Made by a program: the position numbers and the translations under genes. Positions 25,801 to 37,800 of a stretch of DNA of 64,000 nt are shown here, in pieces; position 1 is the first letter of the stretch, and every line of letters begins with the position of its first letter. This DNA comes from Rana temporaria (lineage: Eukaryota; Chordata; Amphibia; Anura; Ranidae). A model generated the notes under the pieces. The model saw only the letters and a list, made by a program, of their open reading frames with translations. It had not been told where the DNA came from and ran no database searches. The stretch is from NCBI RefSeq assembly GCF_905171775.1, contig NC_053497.1, positions 99,878,157-99,942,156 of the forward strand. The letters are read 5' to 3'.

Positions 25801-28800
25801 AGAGATATAACAAGTTATTGTATTACCAGACGTTGTAGCACACTATAAAACTACACACAGCCCTAACCCAGGACAATGTGTAGGAATTCTACCTTCTGTT
25901 TGAGTAAATCCCTTGATAATATGTAAATAAATGAAGGACCATACTTTGAAGGCTTGGAATGCATGTCTATTGTTCATATTATATCCTGTAGTTATGAGCC
26001 ATGTCATTTTTGCTTTGTCTTAAAGTGTATTCATCGAGATTTGGCAGCAAGGAACATCCTCCTGTCTGAAAATAATGTAGTAAAAATCTGTGACTTTGGC
26101 CTGGCCCGTGACATATATAAAGATCCAGACTACGTGCGCAAAGGAGATGTGAGTATTACGCTTCAAAAATGGCCTGCTTTGCATATGGAGAGGAAGCTTA
26201 GGGAGATAATCTATAGTAGATAGGTTAGCTAAGTAGAATGAAATTTCCTTGTGATTCAGTTGCTGCCCAAGTTGTTCAGAACTAAACAGCTGAATCAATA
26301 TCCCTAAAATGTTATTTCTGATGGGATCTACACTTTTCTTTCCTCCCAGTTTAGATACACAATGACCCTGATTTACTAAAGGAGTAGAGAACGTTCATTT
26401 TCAAAGTGAACTTTTACTTTGGAAAGTGAAATTTTGCTTATCTTAGTGATTGAGATAAAACTTTTACTTTGCAAAGAATACCCAATTATGTGCAAGGAAA
26501 AAAAAAACAGAATCTTTGTACATGATTGACGTCAGTACAATATTACTAAACTAAGAGAAAATTGATTTACCAGAGCAAAAATCCAATTAGTTAAGTGAAT
26601 AAGGTAGCACTTTGTTGACTTCAGTAATCCAATCAAAAATTCTGTTTTTTAATGATCATTGCACATAGTTGGGATATTCTTTACAGAGTGATTTTTTGCA
26701 TTGTTTTACATTATTACATGTGATCGCTGCATGAGTAATTACATGTGAGTGGCCCCTATGAGCTGCAGGAGCCAGCAGCCTCTCATTACTTCAATGGGGC
26801 TGCCTCCGGCAGCTAATCATGGGGAAACCCTGCTGGGGGTTATCACCTCTAAATGGAATGGGGATGCATTCCCAAATATTTTAACTTGAGATTATATTTG
26901 ATAGTATAATTGCAGGAGAGAATCGGGATTATGGAAGCTCTGGCAGATATAGAAAATTAATGTTTTTTTTAAAGTATAACTAAAGACAATACTTCTTTTT
27001 TTTTTTTTTATTAGTGGATAGGGACTAGAACACCTGTCATGTTTTATTGCTGTCTATGCCTCTATTAGGGAGATTTGTTCTATTTATTTGTCTGTTTACC
27101 ATTATCACCAAGATAAAAAGTGAACGAAAATGACAATATGTTGTTGTCACTAAAACAGGAATAAAGAGAAATCTTCCAGTGGGGACACTAGTTCTGGTGA
27201 CAACCAGAGATTCCCTCATTCTGGAGCAACTTCCACTCACTTCCAGTTTTGGCTAGGGGACAGGAAAGGAGGTGAAATCCCCCAAATGGGGCACACAAAA
27301 AGTCAAGGGTTATAACATTCCCCTACCCTATTTAAAGTAAAAAAAAAAAAAAAAAAACGTTTGCCTGCATTCTACTTTAATTATCTGGCCACTAATGTAA
27401 TTTGACAGGTCAACTAAATGTATTAACACCATACATGGACCCTATTGGGCGCTGCCACTCCTCAGGGACAGCATGTATAGCTATAGTACTGGAGTGTGGT
27501 TCTGCTCTGAACAGAAATCAGCTTCCAGGTTTTATTTTCAAAGCTTAATTGAACAAGCTGAAGTTAGAAGCTGGTTGGCTAACATGCACACCTGCACTAG
27601 ACTTGGAGTGCTCCAGTTTTCGTAAATTTCTCCCAGTATAGCTATAGTGCATAGCCAGTGGTCACCACTGGCTATGCACTATAGCTATACTGGGAGAAAT
27701 TTACGAAAACTGGATTTCTCTTTATAACTGGATTTCTCTTTATTCCTGCTGATGATTACCCACTATAGATTTTTATATGACCCAATATGACTTTTATGGC
27801 CTTGACTGAGTCATTCATACAGTGGTGGAATGACCTTGGCCTTCAATCATTCACAATTGCATGAGGTTATACTGTGCTGACACTGCATAAATGACCCTGT
27901 CAGGGCTCCCATGTAAACATCAATAGTGTGTAATCAGTGACTGGCTAAACATTGTTAGTATTTACTTGTCGACCCTGAGCTGGTCCATTTATGTTGTATG
28001 TATATATGTAAATACTAGCACAAACATTACACGTCTACAGCATATGCACAACGTTTTACAAAGGATCTTGCTGCCAGAAAGGTCCTGAATAAATTATTAC
28101 AACTTTGTGACCAATGCCTAAAGCCCTATACACACAGACCAAATGTCGGGCGGCATTAGCCAGTTCAATAGAAACCGGACAACATTTGGCCCGTGTGTAC
28201 CGCAGCTGGTCTGACAAAAGCCAGCAGTTGGACCGTTTTCTGTCGAAGGGGCATGCCTGAAAAAGGTCTTCCAACCGACTATGGAGCTGCGCTCTTAGCC
28301 AATGGCAGATTGTTCTGGTGGGGAGGGGCACCTCTTGTCAGAACACAATAGAACAGCAGGGAAGATCAGAATCAGATTGTTACTACAGCGGCTCCAACCA
28401 AAGCTGTCCGTTTTTGTTTTCTGTTCAGCCAACTGGGTTGAACGAAAAAAAAACTAGCAATGTTTTCTAAGCTTTAAAGTGTTAGGACCTTCATCCCTAC
28501 TTTCACTGTTTAGGGATCTTTTCAACGGGTAGACATTCATGTGTGAAGTATTGTTCAGTCACCTGCCATACAAAAGTCAAGGGCTATGTAAAACAATAAG
28601 TAGGGTGAAGTCAGTGACTGACAAGTATGGTGAGTTATGTAAAAGAACTTCACTGATTGAAACATACACCTGTGACAATGATGATAACTCTCAGCAATCT
28701 CCAGATAGTGTTTTCATTTTTTTTCTTTAGGAGGAAATTGGGAATAGTTACGAATGAGTGCTCAATTTATGTCAATAGAATGTTGATGGATGTTTACCCT

Positions 28801-31800
28801 CTTCACAGGCTAGGTTACCTCTTAAATGGATGGCACCTGAAGCTATTTTTGATAAAATCTACACAACGCAGAGTGATGTGTGGTCTTTTGGCGTGCTGCT
28901 CTGGGAAATTTTTTCATTAGGTAAGTTACAGCGGAAAACCTAATTTGAATTTTGAATTAGCAATTTGATTTATTAAAAAGCTGAGAGGTAAAAGCTATTG
29001 TACATGTGACCAGATAACATAAAGACTGAAATACAATATTGTATTGACAGATTTCCATGCACATTCCCAGTGACACATATACAAAAAAAACACAGCTGGG
29101 CTTATATAAAATTAAAAGAGCAATATATGTAAGCTGCAGTAACCATTTACAACTAACTTACCAAACATGTTTCCCATACCTGGCAAAGTAAATATATTTG
29201 TATTTATTGGTAAAAAGTTACAAAAACACTAATGTTTGCATTATGTTTAAGGCCCCATACACACGGGAGAATTTATCCGCGGATACGGTCCAGCGGACCG
29301 TATCCGCGGATAAATCCTCTCGAGGATTTCAGCAGATTTCTATGCGATGGCGTGTACACACCATCGCATTGAAATCCGCGCCGAAATCCTCTGGCGATGA
29401 CGTGTCGTGCCGACGCCGCGATTATGACGCTGTCATATAAGGAATTCCACGCATGCGTCAAATCATTACGACGTGTGCGGGGAATCCCTTTGGACGGATG
29501 GATCCGGTGAGTCTGTACAGACGAGCGGATCCATCCGTTGGGATGGACTTCAGCAGATGGATTTGTTGAGCATGTCAGCAAATATTCATCTGCTGGAAAT
29601 CCATCCCAGGGGAGATTTATCCGCGGATAAATATCCGCCGGAGTGTACACACCATAGAATCTATCCGCTGAAACCCATTCGATGGGATTTATCTGCGGAT
29701 AGATTCTATGGTGTGTACGGGGCCTTAGTGTTGTCCAGCCAGTTTTGGATAGAGTAGAAAAAAGGGATAGAAACCCTGTCAAGTTTGTCGTGCTGTACAG
29801 GCCTTCGTTAGATTTATGCTTCTTTTCTGTCCTGCTGGGTTGTACCATGTAGGATATGAGGGTGACTATCTAAAAGTAATATAGACAGAAATAGAGATGA
29901 CTTTCTTTAGTAGGTGAAGGTTAAAACCCTTTCAAAATTGTATTTCCTTTATATCATATGCATTGTTGGTTCACTTACCTTTTCCTTTGATTTCCCTTCT
30001 AAATGTTTTTTTTCTTTGTTTGAATTTCTCACTTCCTGTTTCTCCTCAGTAAGCTTGCCCCCATCATCTGGCTGGGGGTTAGTCAGCCAGAGCAGCTTAC
30101 TGAGGAGGAACAGGAAGTGAGAAATTTAGACAATGAAAACAAAGGAAAAAAACATTTAGAAGGGAAATGGTAAGTGAACCAACAATGCACTAGCTTAAAG
30201 AAATCTATTTAGAAAACAAACCTTTACAACCCCTTTGAATCCTGTCTAATTGAACTATTGACCAGAAGACAGGAAGGTTTGTTCAAATCCCAACCACAGC
30301 ACTACCTGCCTGGAATTTGCATACTCTCCCTGTGCCTGGATGGGTTTCTTCTAAGGACTCCGGTTTCCTCCCACACTCTAAAGACACGCTGGTAGGTTAA
30401 TTGGCTCCTGTCTAATGTGGCCCTAATATACGATATATATGAATGGGAGTAAGGCCTCGTACACACGATAGGTTAAACAGAGGACAACGGTCTGATGGAC
30501 TGTTTTCATCGGTCAAAACCGATCGTGTGTGGGCCCCATAGGTTATTTAACCATCGTTTAAAAAAAAAACTTGCTTTAAATTTTAACCGATGGATTCCTA
30601 ACCGATGGGACAAAACCGATCGTTAGTAGGCACAACCATCGGTTAAAAATCCACGCATGCTCAGAATCAAGTCGACGCATGCTTGGAAGCATTGAACTTT
30701 GTTTTTTTCAGCACGTCGTTGTGTTTTACGTCACCGCGTTCTGACACGATCGGTTTTTAAATCGATGCTGTGTAGGCGCGACGGACCATCAGTCAGCTTC
30801 ATCGGTTAACCGATGACAACGGTCCATCAAACCGTTTTCATCGGATGGACTGATCGTGTGTACGCGGCTTTAGGGACCTTAGATTGTAAGCTCCTTGAGG
30901 GCAGGAACTTGATGAATGTGCAATATATATATGTAAAGACCTGCATAAACTGACAGCACTATATAAGTACCTTAAATAAATAAATAGTAAGTGAATTTTT
31001 CTCTTACTATGCTCTATATAAAAAAATTAATGGAGTTCAAATCCTTTTCCAAATATATCCAAAATTAAAAAAAATATATATATCCCAAAGTACATGAGCA
31101 TTATTATTGTCAATCCTTTATTGAGAATTATTGAAAATTACCTAGTATAGGGGAATATTCAATATTCCTGCAACTTTAAAAAAATGAATGTGCAGAATGT
31201 AAAATATATTCCTTTTACAAATACACAGTGAATTAGCTCTTTCAATTGACGTCTGCAGCTGGGTCTCCAGCATGTTCTTAAACATAATGTCTGAGAATAA
31301 GGCAGCTACCTAGCAGTGGAAAATGTTGGCAGTATTTTATTATTGAGGTCCTTGTCTTGAACAACACAAGCATTGGTGTTTTACTAAGTGTCTGGCTTGT
31401 CCCTCTACATGCACTGCCAAATCAAAAGCTGGTACAGTCGCTAAATGACACAATGAAAATATAAACAGGTTAATTAACTCTTTATGGCTATTTCACAAGG
31501 CCATGCCTGAAAAGTAGAGCCTGTAAATGTTTGATAAACACTCAAGTTTATCCATAAAATGTGCAGAACATATCAAAGATGTTGGATAGGCAGATTGGAT
31601 AGCCTTCAATATAATATTGTACCCTTTTCTTTTCCTTGCTCAAAGTCCTAAGCTTATTTTGTTATTATTCTACAACTTTATGTTGTGTTTGGTGATCGTT
31701 TGTATGTCTGTTTCGATTGCCAGAAACATAACCTGTAAAAAAATGTATTTTTCCCTTTTTATTACTGTCAAAGTAAGAGAAAGGCCTGAATTTCAGCGGA

Positions 31801-34800
31801 CATCTTCTGAAAATGCTAGTTCTTTACTGTAATGGTCATCCAAAGGTTCAGCACTTTCCAAGTCACTGAAATGGAACAAGTATGTAGATTAGAATAGTCA
31901 GGACTCATATTCTTGTTCATACTTGTTTCAAAGCATCTCTAGCCATAAGAAAATGTTTTTCTAGTTTTGAATATAGTGTGGATAGGTCGGAAACCTCTCT
32001 GAGGTTTTTTTTTTTGCTGACTGTGTTGCCTCTGGGAAGATTCATCCTCCATATTTGTCCTGGTCCCTATATCATTGACACATTCCTCATGCCCTCCCTA
32101 CACTTTTTGGATGGTATAACAAAATGAATGTATGATGATTTTATTACATTTATATTTGTTTCTGGTGCAGGTGCTTCTCCTTACCCTGGTGTACAGATTG
32201 ATGAGGACTTCTGCTGCCGACTGAAGGAAGGGACACGGATGAGACCACCAGAGTACTGCAATCCTGAAATGTATGATTATGTTTATTGACATTAAATATT
32301 ATAAAATACACTTTATGCTTTAGTATGCAAATATAGAGTATTTTTTGGCAACTTCAAAATATGACAATAGATAAAGGTCAAATTATACCAATCAAAAAAG
32401 AAAGGGGAGAGAAAGCACAGATAAGCTGGAGTGGTCAAGACCAGAAATTATTACATTCCTTGTTTATGGGGGATTAGGGCGGGTTCACATGCATCCTGGG
32501 CTTTACTAGAGTATGCCTTGTTTGTGTTATATATAATTGGATAATGAAGAAGATAGCAGTTCTACATATATAGCTGTTTGATTATTGTTACTGATCCATT
32601 TAGGCAAATATCTCTTTATAGAAATAGTCACTTTAAAGCTATCCTATATATATATATAAACTTATAAATTTGCCCATAATTTATTATAATTGTAAATTTA
32701 TGGCTGGCTCCATGGCAGCTCAGCTCAGGCCCATAAATGTCCAGTCATCACTGTATTTTCAGGCCTTACATCATTAGAGTGGATAATTATTGAATGGGTT
32801 AAAATAGTAAAAAAATATAAATAAGAATTATTGAGGGAGATTTACCAAAATTGGTGCACATAGAATCTTGTGCAGCTGTGCATAATAAGCAATCAGCTTC
32901 TAGTTTTTTTTTGTCAAAGCTTAATTGAGCAAGCAGAAGCTGATTGGTCAATATGCACAGCTGCACCAGATTCTGTGTGCACCAGTTTTAGTAAATCTTC
33001 CCCATTGTATTATTATGTTTTCCAAAATCCATGTAAAACAATAACAAAAAAAAGAAAAACTGTAAAAATAACACACAAATATATTTATTTGATGTAACAA
33101 AAAAGTAGACTTACCAAATGCCTGTGTGCGTCACAGTCAAAGACTGTGTAAAAGTATGAGTCACACGCACTGTATGAGCTTCCTGTAACCCCCTAAGACT
33201 GGAAAATGCTTTTTTTTGGGAAGAAAGCCCATTCATTCATTGTTTCTTTCTTTCTTAGGTACCAGACGATGCTAGATTGCTGGCAAGGAGTCCCAACAGA
33301 CAGACCCAACTTTACAGAGCTAGTACAGCGCTTAGGAGATCTACTCCAGGCTAATGTTCAACAGGTTTGCTTGTCTGTTGTCTTTGTTTTTTGTTTGTTT
33401 TTGCATTAAAAAAAAATTGGGTCACTCTCATAGTGCTGAAACAGAGGGCAAACTGGGAGATGTATATAATAATTTCAACAATTTTGCAAGTGAATGTTCC
33501 CCATACTTCTGGATTTTACTTTCCAGGTTGTTGTCTGTTTTTGAAGTTGTAAAGCCAAATGAAAATTTTGGAAAGATTGCTTCTTTTACACAATTCACAA
33601 GGCTACCCGATACATAAGATAATGGTTGGTCATGTACTGGGCAACTATTTGTTTTTAAGAATACAGAAAAAGGCTGTGTATATCTCTAATGCTGTTTTAC
33701 CAGGAGAAATACAATAGCAGTCTGGTCTGATCACCTAATCATTATTATCCTCAATGAGCCTCAGTCAGCATTGTCTACTGGTGCCCCATAGATGTTAGAT
33801 CATCATCCAGTCCAGCTAAAAAATTAGCAGATTGGAAGATACCTTTAAGTCGGTCACTGATGATGTGTGACAAAAAAAACAATATGGTACAAGACATTTT
33901 CCCATGTAGAAACTTAAAAAGGTTTTAGACCTGTCACAACCATCTTTCAGAAATTCACACATATGTTGTGATACTCTATTCCTTTTTTTTCATAGAAAAA
34001 GAAAATAATTGTTGCCACTCACACATCTATGTGGGTTTATGAGTACTTGAGCTATGCTGTTAGTGTAAGATAATACTTCAGATAGCAAAAGTCCACTGTA
34101 CTGATGGAATTAATATTTTCAACTACAGCAGTTTATGACTGGTGGTCCTGGTAAGTAAGCAGCTTATTGGTTGATGAGTAGCTTGCAAATGCAGGCAAGA
34201 ACTCTAAGGAGAAAATTAGTTCTGGTATTAGCAGTGAGAAAATGACTCCTAATACACAACTTACACCTGTTCTAAGAGAACACATATGCCAGCATATTTG
34301 AAATCTGAGTGGATAGACCCTTTAATATAGCCTAAAATACTTGGCACTAGTATTACATCCTCAAAATAATTTTTTTTAATGCCTATCTGCAATATTAGAA
34401 AATGGCAAGAAGGTTTTTTTTTTTATGGTTAGCCTAACTAGCTTTTATATATCTGCCACAGGAGGGAAAAGATTACATTCCACTAAACACTGCTTTACGA
34501 ATTGATGGAGAGACAAACTTGAAACCTGGCAGTGGAGAACAAAGTATAAGAAACTCTGTGACACGGTGGAGCATGCTGGAATCTGGGTGAGAACTACCAC
34601 ATTATAGTGATCAGGACCTGAAAAACTTTACTGGTTAAATGATAACTTCATATCTGGGGCACAATTTGGTCCATCGGTCCATTTTCATCAGATGAACCAA
34701 TCGTGTGTACAGGGCATTAAGATTGTTACTGATCTCTACTGTATGTCCCTGCTGGGGGAATTCATCCTCTTATGTCTTAGGTTATTCCCTCTTACTTCCT

Positions 34801-37800
34801 GTTGTTCCCCTAGATGGAGATTAAGGGAAATCTCTCCAAAGAGCCAAATACAGAAAGAAAACCTGACAGGGATTTAACCATCCCCTACCTTCTTTAAATA
34901 TTAAATATTTCTTTAACCAGACTTGTGATTCTCGAATAAAAGGGATTGGTTCATTATAGTCAGGTGATACACCCTCAGTCTTCTAATGAGAAAAGTAACA
35001 GGTCATTAGAAGATTTTAACCCTTGGATGGTATCTTATCAAACCTGAAAATCCTATTGCAAGCAATGTCTAAAATTTTACATGTATCTTAGAGGAGACTT
35101 TTGGGAAAATCAATGAGCCAATCACAGAAGCAGGAAATTATATTTCTGGGGGCGTTCTGTATAATGATGGTTTACTCCCTCTGGGTTGCCATATGTCTTT
35201 CATTTTAATTTCACAATTTTACAATGGCTTGTGTAGAAATCGCACAAACTAGAATATTTTTTTTTCTTTGCTATTTTTTTTTCCACGAAAGTGGAGCTAA
35301 CCTTTACTTCATAAGTGGAACCTCTGCACTTGAGAATGTCAACCTGTAATTTGCTTTCCAGGTTGCATTATCAGTTGCAGAGTTCCAGCATTAGGTGGAT
35401 TGGTGAGGGGGTCCATATTCCCACTGCAGGAGTAAATTTACCATACGGTACAGAAGGTGTGTGCCTGTAGATAGTAGAAACACTGATCAAATATCATCTC
35501 ACTTTCCTTTTTCTTTTTTTTTGTGGCAAATTGGTTTACCGGCAAAGACAGTGATTAGTGGGCTAGACTCTATTTTCTACAGATCAGACAGAGTACAGAA
35601 GCTGTAAATATTTGTTTGGCAAGGCTCCATTCACACTGCTGCGAACCCCAAAGTTGTGTGACTTGCTTGCGACTTATGTGCACCTTGCTTGCGACTTTTG
35701 TGATTTACCATTGCAGTCAATGGCACTCAAGTCCCAAAAAAGCCACTGAAAAGTAGTGCAGGAACCTTTTTTTTTGCTGTAACTTGAGTCTCATTGATTA
35801 ACACTGCTCCCATTGAAATAAGTGTGTTTTGACTTGTCATGTGAGTTTGTGTTGCAAGTCGCAGCAATGTGAACCAAGTGCTAAAACACTCATTATATAA
35901 TTTTATCCTTTTATTTTCATTTTCACTGTGGCTAGTTTGCTAATTCTTGTGTTGTCTGTCTAGTATGTTACTTTTGTCATACTGATTCCAGGACAGCCTG
36001 CAGTGGTAAAGCAGTTTGGTTGTTCGCTTTCGAGTACTGTACAAACTAAACCTGAAAACCCTGCTTTATTTATGAAAAAAAGCTAATATATAACTGGCAC
36101 TTTGATATTTAAAATTAAAAAATGATTTTAAAAAATGTGGTTTAAGTTGTTTTTAATTGACTCATCATCTCCAAAAGCTGCTTTATATAATTGTTATCAT
36201 ATGTTACCATGACTAGCCTATACTGTATACAAGTCAACATTTTAATTGCATAGTGAAAGCTTTTTAAATAATTTGAGCTCTTTGCTAGCTACTGGTAAAC
36301 AAAATTGCAAAATATTACTAGGAAAGATAAAGAATAAACATGACATTTTGAGCACTTCACTTTGTTAAAGATGAATTAGAACAATTATCAAAGAAACGTG
36401 GGTGTTAGGCTCATCCTGCGTCCCATCTTGTTTTCAGAAACAATAACAAGAACCGACCACTGAGTGTGAAGACATTTGACGAGGTGCCAGTGGGAAAGGA
36501 TAAAGTACTCAATGAGGTAAACACGTTTGCAGAAACAAAGCAATGGGGAGTGCACGCTATCTTTATCCAGAAGAATCCTGTAAGCATAAGCACACTACAC
36601 AAGAATCTATTAAGAACCCAGAAACCTGCTCCCAGAAGGCCCTAGAAACATCTGGCAGTAGGAGTAACCAAAACATTCACGCGTCAGAGACCTTTCAACA
36701 ACATGTGATTTTCTAGTCAAAGTGAAGTTTGTTTAGTCAGGTTAGCCATAGACATGAGAGGATTGTTATTTGATCTGGCCAATAGCTTCTATGACTACCC
36801 ATGATCTGGGCAGCCAACCTGGTCTTATATCTGAAATATATTGGCTGGCAATGGATTTTTCTGACTAAATGCTATTTTTCAAAAATAATCTGACATGAAG
36901 GCCTAGAGATAGATGAGCAACATAGGTGGAAGGCCTGACATGACTAGGTTTGCAGGGCAGGCTAAATTAAAGCTTTCATGTAAATTCAAAAAATCCTGCC
37001 TGATTGGACCAATCATGGGTGGGGCAGGGTGGGGCCTTTGTGGTGATGCTGTGTGGGACCTTCTTCTCAGTGTCAGTTGGAGCTAGTACAGCAAATAAGG
37101 AGCTTCTCCTGCCCTCCCTTGGAGTTTTTTCCTTGGTCGTCTTTTCTTATTTTTGGTTGATTTTTATTCCATCTTTTGCTTGGGCGATTTTACCTCTGGA
37201 GTGCGGCACATTAGTAGGCTTTGATCTGCATTCCTGGGGATTTTCAATTTTGATTCAGAATGTGTCATAGCAGCTAGCAGGGGTGTCAGGGTCTTTGAAA
37301 GCAGTTATGGTTAAAAGTTTTGGTGAATGATGGGTTGGGCCCATCTCAAGTATGGGCATACCTTCCCTATTTAAGTTAAGGCAATAACAAATTAAGAATC
37401 ATTTGACTGTATCGAGGGTATTTTGATTGTAAATTGTCCCATAGTTGTATATTGTTGTTTTTGTGTTATTTAATCTCCATAAAGGAAGCCTATAATTGTC
37501 TTGTTTTGGGGGGTAAAATAAAGTTGGGTGGGGATTTTAGGTTTAAGTTAGCTAAAATATCTGGCAATACCTAATTCAAGGTGTCTGCATAATACATTAG
37601 CATGTAGAATTGGTCACAGTGAGCATGTACAGTAGGTACAGTATATGCAACATTCACTACACAGGGCAGTCATACAATGGTCAGATCTTCCAACCACCTT
37701 TATATTTATAGCTAGCCTTAGTGACTATAACAATGATTTTCTCACCAAAGATTGTCAAGTCCAGTAAGTGCTGAAAATTACATCACGCCAATATAGTCTC

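Noticed and set aside
29273..29848. 191-codon minus-strand frame
   Set aside because: It lies over the palindromic interior of a family B MITE, and its counterpart in the second copy is broken. No protein family resemblance.
35381..35402. Possible 22-nt microexon (ttgcag|..|gtgagg) between flt1 exons 27 and 28
   Set aside because: Including it would put exon 28 into a stop-containing frame; the direct junction keeps phase.
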